Assembly: GCA_017302255.1 (NCBI GenBank)
Contig: JAFLDV010000003.1
Location: 1-64,000 of the forward strand
Reading direction: 5' to 3'
DNA: 64,000 nucleotides
Source: Gammaproteobacteria bacterium
GTDB lineage: Bacteria > Pseudomonadota > Gammaproteobacteria > Enterobacterales > Alteromonadaceae
Shown here: positions 8,972 to 17,052 of the stretch, one piece after another
How the letters are laid out: every line of letters starts with the position of its first letter
How positions within the stretch are numbered: position 1 is the first letter of the stretch
Program-made: the position numbers and the translations under genes
The notes under the pieces: generated by a model
Seen by the model: only the letters and a program-made list of their open reading frames with translations
Told to the model about the DNA's origin: nothing
The model's database searches: none

Positions 8972-9802
8972 TCAGGTCTTTTTCCGATATATAATTCCAG
9001 GATTACAGCGGATCATTTCAAAATCACTATTGATACTCGACAATGATTCAGAAGCGCCAAGGAACAGATAACCGCGAGGGTTAAGCGACTGGGCAAATTG
9101 GCGGATGATTTTTGCCTTCACTTCCGGCGAGAAATAAATCAGCACATTGCGGCAAAATATAATGTCAAATTTGCCGAGCAAGGTATAACTGTCGAGCAGA
9201 TTTAGGTGGCGAAAGCTAACGTTCTTACGGACTTGTTCCTTGACCCGCATCATGCCATTGCCACTATCTTCAAAAAACTTAGTGCGTCGCTCTGGCGATA
9301 AACCACGCGACAGCGCTAAGCCGTCATATTCTGCTTTTTGACAATGATCTAGCATGGCATTAGAAATATCAGTGCCTAAAATCTGGATCCCTAAACTAAA
9401 AGATCCAGGTTTAGTCTGCTGATATTCTAAACCAGTCATCGCTATTGAATATGGCTCTTGACCAGACGAACTTGCCGCCGACCAAATTTTGACGGTGCGG
9501 TGATCTTTCTCAAATTCTGGCAGAATCTGCTTCTTTAATAACTCATAAGGGTAATTATCGCGAAACCACAACGTCTCGTTGGTTGTCATCGCATCAATAA
9601 CCGCTGATCGCAACTGGCGTTCAAAAGGACTTAGGGTTTTACTGACCAGCTCAGAGAGACTTGCCAGATTAAACCGCTGCATTAAAGGCGCAAGTCGGCT
9701 CTTCACTAGGTATTGTTTGTTATCACCTAGTACAATGCCGCATTGCTGCTCCAAAAAATCTCGGAACAATTTGTATTCGCTGTCGTGTAGCTCTTTATTC
9801 AC
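8972..9802 (-). CDS. cheR: Chemoreceptor glutamate methyltransferase CheR
   Basis: CheR methylates receptor glutamates with S-adenosylmethionine in chemotactic adaptation. The 276-residue product has the N-terminal helical CheR_N domain (residues 1-75) and a Rossmann methyltransferase with IWSAASSSGQEPYSIAM, followed by GTDIS, FDIIFCRNVLIYF and GYLFLGASESL. The start is GTG 9802, with GGGG 7 bases upstream. It lies 17 bp after cheV, so cheV-cheR look cotranscribed next to the flagellar genes, as in Vibrio and Pseudomonas. Confidence 0.95.
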   Translation of the reverse strand: MNKELHDSEYKLFRDFLEQQCGIVLGDNKQYLVKSRLAPLMQRFNLASLSELVSKTLSPFERQLRSAVIDAMTTNETLWFRDNYPYELLKKQILPEFEKDHRTVKIWSAASSSGQEPYSIAMTGLEYQQTKPGSFSLGIQILGTDISNAMLDHCQKAEYDGLALSRGLSPERRTKFFEDSGNGMMRVKEQVRKNVSFRHLNLLDSYTLLGKFDIIFCRNVLIYFSPEVKAKIIRQFAQSLNPRGYLFLGASESLSSINSDFEMIRCNPGIIYRKKT

Positions 9803-9819
9803 CCGACAACCCCTGCGCC

Positions 9820-10749
9820 TTAACTTTCATGCAACCATTTCCGTACTGATTCGCCCAATTCATCCGGATTAAATTTGGCGATAAAATCATTTGCGCCAAC
9901 TTTTTGTACCATCTGCTGATTAAATACACCGCTAAGCGAGGTATGCAAAATGACATGTAAATCCTTCAACATAGGATCAAGTCGAATTTCAGCAGTCAGT
10001 GTATATCCATCCATTTCCGGCATTTCAATATCGGAAATTAACAAGCCAATTTTCTCGGTAACTGAGTTTTTGCAGTCTTTGGATAGTTCTTGCAAGTAGG
10101 TCAACGCTTCTCGGCCATTTTTCACCAAGTGCATCGCGATGCCTAGCCCTTCCAAAGCACGTTTAACTTGATTACGAGCAACTGCCGAATCATCGGCAAT
10201 CAAAATAGTTCGATCACCCAAATCTGCGTTGATAGTGGATGTCTCCACTGCGGTGGTAATCATGGTTGGTGACGGCGAGATTTCCTCAAGGATTTTCTCA
10301 ACGTCGATAATCTCGACTAATTCTTTGTCAATTTCGGTGACTGCCGTCAAGTAACTGGAGCGACCGCCAGTGCCTTTCGGCGGCGGCATAATAGATTCCC
10401 AGTTAATATTGATGATTCGTTCAACCGAATTCACCAAAAAGCCCTGCACCGAACGGTTGTATTCAGCGATAATAATGAAGCTGTCTTTAACGTTATCGAT
10501 CGGACGACCGCCTGTTGCTAAGCTTAAGTCGATAACCGAAATAGTTTGACCGCGAATGTGAGCAATACCACGCACGAATTTGTTGCGTTTAGGGATCGCA
10601 GTCAACGGCGGACATTGCAAAACTTCACGAACCTTGAAAACGTTAATGCCAAATCTTTGCCGTCCTGACAACCGAAACAACAGCAATTCCAATCGGTTTT
10701 GACCGACTAATTGCGTTCTTTGGTTGACTGAATCAAGAATACCCGCCAT
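9820..10749 (-). CDS. cheV: Chemotaxis coupling protein CheV (CheW-receiver)
   Basis: CheV couples receptors to CheA and can be phosphorylated. Residues about 15-165 are a CheW-like domain (RFGINVFKVREVLQCPPLTAIP, GIAHIRGQTISVIDL). Residues about 180-305 are a receiver domain with TILIADDSAVARNQ (acidic pair), LLISDIEMPEMDG (phospho-acceptor Asp) and FIAKFN (conserved Lys). ATG 10749 follows GGGAG. It is first in a cheV-cheR unit and divergent from flgA. Confidence 0.96.
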   Translation of the reverse strand: MAGILDSVNQRTQLVGQNRLELLLFRLSGRQRFGINVFKVREVLQCPPLTAIPKRNKFVRGIAHIRGQTISVIDLSLATGGRPIDNVKDSFIIIAEYNRSVQGFLVNSVERIININWESIMPPPKGTGGRSSYLTAVTEIDKELVEIIDVEKILEEISPSPTMITTAVETSTINADLGDRTILIADDSAVARNQVKRALEGLGIAMHLVKNGREALTYLQELSKDCKNSVTEKIGLLISDIEMPEMDGYTLTAEIRLDPMLKDLHVILHTSLSGVFNQQMVQKVGANDFIAKFNPDELGESVRKWLHES

Positions 10750-10771
10750 GAGAGACTCCCTGGAATGACTT

Positions 10772-10789
10772 CAGGATCGATTCTTGCTT
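10772..10789 (+). promoter_or_regulatory. Possible sigma-54 promoter of flgA
   Basis: AGGATCGATTCTTGCT has GG and GC separated by 10 bases and a perfect TTGCT, but a weaker -24 box than the other flagellar sites. Initiation near 10799 would place flgA 77 bases downstream. Confidence 0.4.
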
Positions 10790-10875
10790 AAGTCCTATCG
10801 ACTGATGCAAGTCACTGAAAATTGACACACTTGGTATGTTATTACCCTTTGCCGACTAAGCATAGCTGAAACTAT

Positions 10876-11592
10876 ATGAAAATGTACGATAATTTTTTCC
10901 AGACACTGACATGCCGCAAGCTTTTGACTGGTATCGGATTGTTGATTGCCAGCACCCAGCCCTTTGCCGCTGAGTACAATAGTGCGCAAATATCTATTGA
11001 GGCTCATGCCTGGCTGGAAAACCAAATGGCTGAACAAGGCAACGCCGCCACAAAAGTGACGATGTACCCTGTTGATCAGCGTCTAGCCAGCAAATATTGC
11101 GAATTACCGCTAGAATTCAGTTTAGTGAATCAAAATCTGCAAACACAAAACAGTATTCGTGTGCAGTGTCCAGATCTTGACGGATGGCAACTGTATTTAA
11201 GTGCTAAAGTTAGCAAGATGGTGATGGCACTAGTCAGTAATCGGCAATTAGCTGCCGGCAGTATAATTACAGAAGATGCGGTGCTTGCGCAGGAGCGCGA
11301 ACAGAGCCAAGCACGAGGTGTGATCATGCAGGATCCTGCCATGGTTATCGGTGCTAGGACTAAGCGGAGCTTGAATATTGGCCAAATCATCACTAATGCT
11401 GATCTTTGTCTTGTATGTAAGGGAGATATTGTTACAATTGAAGGAATTTCAGACAGTCTGGTCGTTTCCGCCGCTGGAAAAGCTTTAGCTGACGGTGCTT
11501 TAGGTGACAATGTTCGAGTGCAGAATTTGCAATCAGGTAGAACCATAGTTGCTAGTGTTTCCGCGATAAAAAAAGTCGCAATAAAGTTATAA
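10876..11592 (+). CDS. flgA: Flagellar P-ring assembly chaperone FlgA
   Basis: FlgA is a periplasmic chaperone for P-ring assembly. A signal peptide (LLTGIGLLIASTQPFAAEY) precedes a C-terminal SAF domain (ITEDAVLAQEREQ, VIGARTKRSLNIGQIITNADL, VSAAGKALADGALGDNVRVQNLQSGRTIVASV). The length of 238 residues is normal. Two ATGs (10876, 10882) are close and neither has a strong ribosome site. It is divergent from cheV and upstream of flgMN, the usual flgA-flgM-flgN order. Confidence 0.94.
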   Translation: MKMYDNFFQTLTCRKLLTGIGLLIASTQPFAAEYNSAQISIEAHAWLENQMAEQGNAATKVTMYPVDQRLASKYCELPLEFSLVNQNLQTQNSIRVQCPDLDGWQLYLSAKVSKMVMALVSNRQLAAGSIITEDAVLAQEREQSQARGVIMQDPAMVIGARTKRSLNIGQIITNADLCLVCKGDIVTIEGISDSLVVSAAGKALADGALGDNVRVQNLQSGRTIVASVSAIKKVAIKL

Positions 11593-11599
11593 AAATTCC

Positions 11600-11626
11600 T
11601 AAAGTTTTTCGTATAGCGGCCGTTAA
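11600..11626 (+). promoter_or_regulatory. Sigma-28 (FliA) promoter of flgMN
   Basis: TAAA-N15-GCCGTTAA matches the FliA consensus TAAA-N15-GCCGATAA with one mismatch and exact spacing. It sits 43 bases before flgM in the flgA-flgM gap. It predicts late-class expression of the anti-sigma factor, a negative feedback loop. Confidence 0.75.
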
Positions 11627-11668
11627 AGGAATTAAGGAAAGGACCACAGGTCTGTTGAGGGGTGTAAA

Positions 11669-11995
11669 ATGGCTATCAATGTGAATCAAGGTGTTGTAAC
11701 TACCACCACGGTTAAAACCGATAAAGTAGATCAAAACATTCAAAAACAACAGATTGCACAACAGCAACAGGCTGTTATGAGTTCGCCAGCACAAAAGCAG
11801 GACTCAGTATCGTTGACGGTACAAGCTCAGCAGTTTACCAAAGCTTCAGAAAAAGCTTCGAACAGTTCTGGGATTGACCAAGAGAAAGTCGACAAAATTA
11901 AGCAAGCAATTGCTGAAGGCAAATATAAAGTAAACGTTGAGCAATTAGCTAAACGTATCATGCAATTTGAAGGCGAGTTATTCGGAAGAAAATGA
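11669..11995 (+). CDS. flgM: Anti-sigma-28 factor FlgM
   Basis: FlgM binds FliA until it is exported through the finished hook. The 108-residue, Gln-rich protein has an unstructured N-terminus and the conserved C-terminal sigma-binding region (QDSVSLTVQAQQF, IDQEKVDKIKQAIAEGKYKVNVEQLAKRIMQFE). GAGGGG precedes ATG 11669. Its stop overlaps the flgN start (ATGA). Confidence 0.95.
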   Translation: MAINVNQGVVTTTTVKTDKVDQNIQKQQIAQQQQAVMSSPAQKQDSVSLTVQAQQFTKASEKASNSSGIDQEKVDKIKQAIAEGKYKVNVEQLAKRIMQFEGELFGRK

Positions 11996-12423
11996 CAACT
12001 GCATCCCCAGCACTTTCCTTACTTGCACAACAACAAGAGCACCTGCGGGTGCTTTTGTCGCTTTTACAAACCGAATTCAGCGCTATCAGTGCGCGTGATA
12101 TCGCCGCCTTAGAAAAAGGCTCAGCAGACAAAATCAGCTGCCTTGAACAAATCCAACATCTTGACCAACAAATAAGCCAAGTCCCCGCCCTTGCACAATT
12201 AAAAACGGAGCAATGGTTCGTTGATAGCGTTAAAGCCGTTGATAGTATTTTGGCGCAGTGCAAAGAGCAGAATGAAATCAATCGAATGACTTTAGAGCAA
12301 AGCCAACTCGTCATTGAACGCTTTAAACATGAATTATTGCAAAATCGTGGGAAGTCTGGCCTAACTTATAACTCCAAGGGCAAACCAAGTGTGGACAGTT
12401 TGGGTAAAGGCATCAAAGCCTAA
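11992..12423 (+). CDS. flgN: Flagellar export chaperone FlgN
   Basis: FlgN is the cytoplasmic chaperone of FlgK and FlgL. The 143-residue, almost wholly helical protein has the family pattern of heptads (LLAQQQEHLRVLLSLLQTEFSAISARDIAALEKGSADK) and a C-terminal tail with LTYNSKGKPS. It overlaps flgM by 4 bases, which couples chaperone synthesis to the anti-sigma factor. Confidence 0.92.
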   Translation: MTTASPALSLLAQQQEHLRVLLSLLQTEFSAISARDIAALEKGSADKISCLEQIQHLDQQISQVPALAQLKTEQWFVDSVKAVDSILAQCKEQNEINRMTLEQSQLVIERFKHELLQNRGKSGLTYNSKGKPSVDSLGKGIKA

Positions 12424-12431
12424 AACCACAA

Positions 12432-12488
12432 AGTACTAACGCCCTATGCTCCCAGTAATTTAGCAGCAAACAACATTAGTACTCTTTT
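12432..12488 (+). terminator. Possible terminator after flgN
   Basis: An 8-bp perfect inverted repeat, AGTACTAA (12432-12439) and TTAGTACT (12476-12483), is followed by CTTTTAT. The 36-base loop is large and the stem AT-rich, so this is a weak call. Confidence 0.3.
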
Positions 12489-12516
12489 ATCAATAATCTC
12501 TGCGGTATTGCCACTA

Positions 12517-12969
12517 TTAATAGTATTTCACCGATTGAATGCGCCGCACTGGCTGTGAGTTTTGGTACAGATCGTAGACAAGTTTAAAATCTAGTTCCAT
12601 TTCGGTCGCATAGAATTCACCCACTGGATAGGTCTTAATCACTCGAGCGCCGCGGATCACACCTTGCAATGATGCCTTTAGTTGATCGTTACCTAGCAAT
12701 GCTTGTTGCATCGTCACTTTATAGTCAATTTTCTGACCATACACTTGCTCGGCTAGCTCGCGGTAAGCTTCAAGCTTTGACGCTTTCATTGCTTGCAACA
12801 TACGTTGTTCGGGACTCTCGCCTTTTTGCTCTGCCAAAGGTGCATACCCGACAGCTTTGAGCACCGGGAAAGTCTCTGGTGGCACGGTTTCATAAACAAC
12901 TTCTTTATCTAGCCAAGTGCTACAACCACTGAGCATCAATAAACCAGCCAATAATAGTAAATGTTTCAT
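12517..12969 (-). CDS. flgP: Flagellar outer-membrane lipoprotein FlgP (LPP20 family)
   Basis: FlgP is an outer-membrane lipoprotein of polar flagellates needed for motility and basal-disk formation in Vibrio and Campylobacter. The 150-residue product starts MKHLLLLAGLLMLSGCSTW (lipobox LSGC) and continues with an LPP20-type domain (LKAVGYAPLAEQKGESPEQRMLQAMKASKLEAYRELAEQVYG, IRGARVIKTYPVGEFYATEMELDF). I chose ATG 12969 because it begins the lipoprotein signal with AGGTT upstream. The frame is open further back without sense. It is divergent from flgT, which supports the name. Confidence 0.85.
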   Translation of the reverse strand: MKHLLLLAGLLMLSGCSTWLDKEVVYETVPPETFPVLKAVGYAPLAEQKGESPEQRMLQAMKASKLEAYRELAEQVYGQKIDYKVTMQQALLGNDQLKASLQGVIRGARVIKTYPVGEFYATEMELDFKLVYDLYQNSQPVRRIQSVKYY

Positions 12970-13080
12970 GATAACCTCGAAATCTGTGCCCTGTTTTGCC
13001 ATTAAACTTACGAGAAAGCCCGCTAAGATCTTAATCGGCATTCACATCAGGCGTTTTATTCCTACATTCTGCAGATCCGC

Positions 13081-13098
13081 TTGCAGAAATCACGCCAA
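13081..13098 (-). promoter_or_regulatory. Sigma-54 promoter of flgP
   Basis: On the minus strand TTGGCGTGATTTCTGCAA has exact GG-N10-GC spacing. Initiation near 13071 gives a leader of about 100 bases to flgP. It is paired with a divergent sigma-54 core 33-50 bases away. Confidence 0.68.
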
Positions 13099-13128
13099 CT
13101 CTATGCTAAGACCTTATTGGCTTGCACT

Positions 13129-13146
13129 AAGGCACAGAATTTGCTT
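13129..13146 (+). promoter_or_regulatory. Sigma-54 promoter of flgT
   Basis: AGGCACAGAATTTGCT has GG-N10-GC, GGCAC at -24 and TTGCT at -12, close to consensus. Initiation near 13156 leaves about 105 bases before flgT ATG 13261. Confidence 0.72.
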
Positions 13147-13260
13147 TAGCTATGACAATAGCGAGAATTCGATCTCAGGTCGTTGCATCTGCACACTTGT
13201 CATCGGTCAGACCAACCGGCGCGGATAACGTTACTGTTGTGGTCAATTGGAGTCAAACGC

Positions 13261-14445
13261 ATGCGAAAATTAAGTCTAGTCACCTTGGCCCTATGGGCGA
13301 CAGCATCACAAGCGCAATGGGTGGAAGCCTCTGGCCAAGCCACTATCAATGGCGGTGATTTGGTGGCGGCAAGAGCCCAAGCAACTGAAGACGCGGTGCG
13401 TCGAGCTCTATTATTCGCAGGTGTCAGCGTTCGTAGCGTGCAAGAAGCCACTGATGGTTTATTGACGCGTGAAAGTCTACAAGTGCAAAGTTACGGTGAA
13501 ATGCAGCAAGTTCAGCTGGTTTCTGAGCGCAAAAAGGATGGTATTTTTGAAGTGACCATTCGCGCCGACATTGTGCCTTCTGAGCCATTATGTGCCAATG
13601 TTGGTTATCGGAAAAAACTGCTCATCACGCCATTTCAACTGCAGAACCCTGAACAAGCAGTCATTGGCGATTTATTTGAACTCGGACGTGTCAGCAGCAA
13701 AGTATTTAGCGAGCGACTTGCCGAGATCAGTCATAGTAGCTGGCCTGAAAGTTTTAATAACCCAGTGGATGCAACCAAACTGGATTACCAAGAGCGTAAA
13801 GCAATCTTACAACAATACGGCGCCCGCTATTTATTGTCGGCTAATTTAGAGGATGTATCCTTAGGCGCTCAAGCCGGTGTGAATTGGGAGTTCTGGAGCG
13901 ATCCAGATCGCAAACGCTATTTCCACTTACAACTTAGTGTGCATGATTTGGCTGAAAACCGCGTGGTGTTCCAGCAGAAGTATCAGACTTCAGCGATTTG
14001 GACTTATCGCAAAACGACCCAAATGCAGCCAACAGATTTTCGTTTCTGGGAAACGCCTTATGGCCTTGCCGCATCGCGAATTTTAAATGCCGCCGCAATG
14101 GATGTCGAAGAGGCGATCCGCTGTGAAGCCATTGAAGCTGAGGTTATTCAAGTCAAAGAAAATCAAGTGCTGATTAACATCGGCAAGCTGCATGGCGTTG
14201 CGGTTGGTGATAAATTCCAATTAGTTCATCGTCGTGAATTGCGCGATACTTTTGGCCAAATTCAACCGTTGTTAGCACCGACTGAGTTACAGATTGAAGT
14301 TAGCCAAGTGAATTCGACTGTTGCCTGGGCACAAAGTGTCGATCAACAACTACTTGCCAATATCCAAATTGGTGACATTGCCACAGTGATTGTAAAACCA
14401 GTCGATGAATTTGGTGATGTTGTGACGGAATCAGCTGAACACTAA
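13261..14445 (+). CDS. flgT: Flagellar H-ring protein FlgT
   Basis: FlgT forms the H ring around the L/P rings in sodium-type polar flagella and recruits the MotXY T ring. A signal peptide (MRKLSLVTLALWATASQAQW) is followed by the FlgT N-terminal domain (WVEASGQATINGGDLVAARAQATEDAVRRALLFAGVSV), a middle domain (YRKKLLITPFQLQNPEQAVIGDL) and a C-terminal domain (VLINIGKLHGVAVGDKFQLVHRRELRDTFGQ). I chose ATG 13261 after TTGGAGTC. The in-frame upstream stretch lacks a signal sequence. It is divergent from flgP. Confidence 0.93.
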   Translation: MRKLSLVTLALWATASQAQWVEASGQATINGGDLVAARAQATEDAVRRALLFAGVSVRSVQEATDGLLTRESLQVQSYGEMQQVQLVSERKKDGIFEVTIRADIVPSEPLCANVGYRKKLLITPFQLQNPEQAVIGDLFELGRVSSKVFSERLAEISHSSWPESFNNPVDATKLDYQERKAILQQYGARYLLSANLEDVSLGAQAGVNWEFWSDPDRKRYFHLQLSVHDLAENRVVFQQKYQTSAIWTYRKTTQMQPTDFRFWETPYGLAASRILNAAAMDVEEAIRCEAIEAEVIQVKENQVLINIGKLHGVAVGDKFQLVHRRELRDTFGQIQPLLAPTELQIEVSQVNSTVAWAQSVDQQLLANIQIGDIATVIVKPVDEFGDVVTESAEH

Positions 14446-14457
14446 TCGCCTTAAAAC

Positions 14458-14533
14458 TGGCTGCCCTGGCGAGACTCGAACTCACGACTGGCGCTTAGGA
14501 GGCACCCGTTATATCCAGTTTAACTACAGGGCA
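14458..14533 (-). tRNA. tRNA-Arg (CCU)
   Basis: A 76-base cloverleaf with encoded CCA: acceptor TGCCCTG/CAGGGCA, D stem GTTA/TAAC, anticodon stem GGTGC/GCGCC around loop CTCCTAA (anticodon CCT), T stem GTGAG/CTCGC around TTCGAGT, discriminator G. It reads AGG codons. It ends 13 bases from the flgT stop, facing it. Confidence 0.95.
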
Positions 14534-14544
14534 ACTGGCGAGGC

Positions 14545-14573
14545 AGTGTAGCAGACTGTCCGCACGCTGTGAA
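14545..14573 (-). promoter_or_regulatory. Promoter of tRNA-Arg
   Basis: TTCACA-N17-TACACT on the minus strand, 11 bases before the tRNA 5' end, with optimal spacing for a sigma-70 promoter. Confidence 0.6.
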
Positions 14574-14654
14574 CCCTAAAGCTACGTCAGATCAATTAGT
14601 TCAAGCCTTGAACTGGACTAGAACTAGCAAGAAAAACATTCCCAAGCTCGATTG

Positions 14655-14690
14655 CCTAAAAACAAAACAGGCCCTTAGGGCCTGAGTTTA
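14655..14690 (-). terminator. Rho-independent terminator of the flgO cluster
   Basis: CAGGCCC-TAA-GGGCCTG on the minus strand, a 7-bp GC-rich stem followed by TTTTGTTTTT, lies about 60 bases beyond the last FlgO-like gene. Confidence 0.85.
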
Positions 14691-14749
14691 TGTCTAGTTG
14701 CTTTAACGGTTAGATTGTTGTGTGCGCTCACGATCCAGCTGATTCAAGC

Positions 14750-15592
14750 TTAAGGTTGAATTTGTTGTAACACCAAATGCGGTAACAGAGTTGAAGCAGA
14801 CGCAACTACCCGATGATCGGACACTGATACCACTTTACTGTTGATCTGCACGCCGCGACGAGTTGTCACTAAAGTCCCAGTCAGCAAATAGTCCATGCCG
14901 ACTTCGTCATGTAAATCGCTAACTTGGCGCGACAATGCTAAATCCCCATCAGCACCAATAGACAGATTCTTCGTCAGTTTGTATTCAATAATATCGACAC
15001 CATATTGCGGTAACAGCGTGGCCAAAGCTTCGGCAAATTGATTGCCAAGTGGCGTGGTTGAGCGCAATGACTCATCAAACTCAACAAAACTTGCAACCCC
15101 AACTCGGGCACCTTTAATGGCTTCAAAGTTAATCAATTTAAAAGCCATTTGCTGAGCATAGTCAGACAGTTGTTTCTTACTACGCGACAACTCTGGGTAT
15201 GGCGATAGCGGCGCATACTGCTGCTGCGCTTGCACCACTTCCGATGGCAACATTTTTCGAATTAACTGCGGATTTTCGTTGGCCCGAACAAAATTTCGAT
15301 CCAAATTTACTGGGCGCGCATTCGGATCAGCGGCCAGCATATCTAACTGCGAAGGCTGTGAACTGCCATAAACCGGAGGCGCTTCGCGCATCGGTCTGGC
15401 ATCCAAAGGCTGACCATCAGAATCAATCGCCACAGTGTCAGAGTTAGTCCCCGCCACAGCACTTTGCACCACCTCAGAACTGGTGGCTGCATCATTAGTT
15501 TGCTGCTCAGCTTTATCTTGGTTGGCACAATCACACCAGTTGGCACATGACGTGAGTGAAGCAACCAGCAATACCGCAGTTAGTTGGCGCAT
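14750..15592 (-). CDS. FlgO-like outer-membrane lipoprotein, third paralogue
   Basis: A 280-residue lipoprotein (signal and lipobox LTSC; mature start CANWCDCANQ). After a disordered Ser/Ala-rich region, residues about 135-280 form a FlgO-like domain: ARVGVASFVEFDESL, LGNQFAEALATLLPQYGVDIIEY, DLALSRQVSDL, YLLTGTLV, INSKVVSVSDHRVVASA. FlgO is an outer-membrane protein for motility and flagellar stability in Vibrio. The start lies one base after the upstream paralogue's stop. Its own role is unknown. The long linker suggests a spacer between membrane and domain. Confidence 0.75.
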   Translation of the reverse strand: MRQLTAVLLVASLTSCANWCDCANQDKAEQQTNDAATSSEVVQSAVAGTNSDTVAIDSDGQPLDARPMREAPPVYGSSQPSQLDMLAADPNARPVNLDRNFVRANENPQLIRKMLPSEVVQAQQQYAPLSPYPELSRSKKQLSDYAQQMAFKLINFEAIKGARVGVASFVEFDESLRSTTPLGNQFAEALATLLPQYGVDIIEYKLTKNLSIGADGDLALSRQVSDLHDEVGMDYLLTGTLVTTRRGVQINSKVVSVSDHRVVASASTLLPHLVLQQIQP

Positions 15593-15593
15593 A

Positions 15594-16343
15594 CTACTCC
15601 CCTTGCTTCAACATCAATTTCCCTGGTGCCGCTGACTCTTGCAACGCATTAACTACAGGCTCAGGAATAAAGCCTTGTGCTGTTGCTAACACTTTCTTCG
15701 AGGCAACTGAAACTAATCGAACATTAACTAAAGTACCGCCTTGATGCTGAACCAAGGTGCCACCGAGCACAAACTCGATAGGTTGTTCTTCACGCAGCTC
15801 CATGAAATCGCGACTAAAAACAAAATCACCCTTAGGCGTTACCCGAATATAATCAGTTGTTTTAAAATCGACGACGTTTAAGCCAAATTGATGGACTTCG
15901 TGCATAAAGCTTTCGGACAGTTGATTCCCCAACAGATCCGCTTGATCGTAGGATCCATCGAGATAGACAAAACTGGTAACCCCAACAATCATTTGCGGTT
16001 TCACGTCATCAAGATTTGCGACTAAATCATGCATCATCCCCTGCACATACTGATTCACATTCAGCATGGACTGCGGTTGATACAAAGGTGCGCTCACCAT
16101 GGCACTTTGGCGGGTGGCTTGGTAAGTAGCGCCATTGTAATTCGCAGGAGTCACAAAGGCTGGCGCTCGAGTTGTAATAAGTTCACCGGCAGGAGTCATC
16201 AAACTAGTGGTTGCCGGAGCTTCAGTGGCCGCAAGTGGCATGGTTTGCCCTTTATTGGCTTCTTGAAAGCGTTGCCAGTTTTGCATCGAGGCACAACCTG
16301 CCAGTAGCAGTGATAAACCAATTATGCTTAGGGTGGTTTTCAT
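15594..16343 (-). CDS. FlgO-like outer-membrane lipoprotein, second paralogue
   Basis: A 249-residue lipoprotein (MKTTLSIIGLSLLLAGCASMQ, lipobox LAGC). A linker of about 80 residues leads into a FlgO-like domain: MIVGVTSFVYLDGSY, LLGNQLSESFMHEVHQFGLNVVDF, GDFVFSRDFMEL, FVLGGTLVQHQGGTLVNVRLVSVASKKVLATAQ. It lies 16 bp after flgO and 1 bp before the third paralogue, so the three are cotranscribed. Separate functions cannot be told from sequence. Confidence 0.78.
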   Translation of the reverse strand: MKTTLSIIGLSLLLAGCASMQNWQRFQEANKGQTMPLAATEAPATTSLMTPAGELITTRAPAFVTPANYNGATYQATRQSAMVSAPLYQPQSMLNVNQYVQGMMHDLVANLDDVKPQMIVGVTSFVYLDGSYDQADLLGNQLSESFMHEVHQFGLNVVDFKTTDYIRVTPKGDFVFSRDFMELREEQPIEFVLGGTLVQHQGGTLVNVRLVSVASKKVLATAQGFIPEPVVNALQESAAPGKLMLKQGE

Positions 16344-16359
16344 AAAAATCCTCGTTCCA

Positions 16360-16971
16360 TTACCGGTTGCTGGTGCGGTACAACTTCTGCTGACGTAATT
16401 GCAATTGCTCGGAACTACCGAGCACTTCGGCAGGGATCACATCCGAAGCCGCAGCAACCACACTGTTAGTCTGTATATCGACCAATCTGGCGTTGACTGT
16501 AGTATAAAATTCAGATTGATTTAGAGTGCCGACAATTACATAACGAACCGACTGTTGAGTCGCGAGTTCAGACAGATCACGACTGAGTTGACGCTCGTGG
16601 TCGGCGTAAACGGAGACGGCCTTGGCAAGACGCAGCTCTTTGACTTGGTAACCACGCTGGCTGGCTACAGCTATCATGCTTTCTTGCAGCTGCAATCCCA
16701 ATAAATTCAGAGACAAATTGTATGGATCTGGCGCTAGCGATTTTAAATCGGTAAAACTAACGACCGCAATCGACCCCTTTTGAATTGGCGCAAGGCCGGC
16801 AAAGAGCTGATCAGCCAGTCGCTCGGTGTAGACCAACACTGGCGCAGCGGCATTTGTTTGCACAGGCGCGGCAGCAGTTTGCCGCTTAACGATAGGCTGA
16901 CAGCCTGCCGTTAACCAAGCAGTGAAACAGATCGTAAGCAGCGGGATTAGCGCTTTGACGGCCGCTTTCAT
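16360..16971 (-). CDS. flgO: Flagellar outer-membrane lipoprotein FlgO
   Basis: A 203-residue lipoprotein (MKAAVKALIPLLTICFTAWLTAGCQP, lipobox TAGC) with the shortest linker of the three paralogues and a FlgO domain: YTERLADQLFAGLAPIQKGSIAVVSFTDL, LLGLQLQESMIAVASQRGYQVKELR, ERQLSRDLSELA, YVIVGTLNQSEFYTTVNARLVDIQTNSVVAAA. I chose ATG 16971 because AGGAG lies 9 bases upstream; ATG 17028 lacks this. It is first in the operon, below a sigma-54 core. It is the likeliest orthologue of Vibrio FlgO by size and position. Confidence 0.85.
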   Translation of the reverse strand: MKAAVKALIPLLTICFTAWLTAGCQPIVKRQTAAAPVQTNAAAPVLVYTERLADQLFAGLAPIQKGSIAVVSFTDLKSLAPDPYNLSLNLLGLQLQESMIAVASQRGYQVKELRLAKAVSVYADHERQLSRDLSELATQQSVRYVIVGTLNQSEFYTTVNARLVDIQTNSVVAAASDVIPAEVLGSSEQLQLRQQKLYRTSNR

Positions 16972-17052
16972 GGCACTCACTCCTAAATGGCGTAAACTCT
17001 GGGCTGACTTGGCCATTTGCAACAACAAAAATCAACCGACTCTAATTAATCA

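Noticed and set aside
9820-10749. Sigma-54 or sigma-28 promoter for cheV
   Set aside because: No GG-N10-GC pair was found on that strand in the gap, and the GTCGATAG element lacks a TAAA box at 15 bases.
14458-14533. tRNA-Arg (CCU) as an integration hotspot
   Set aside because: This tRNA is a common phage attachment site, but no integrase, direct repeat of its 3' end or change of gene character is seen beside it.
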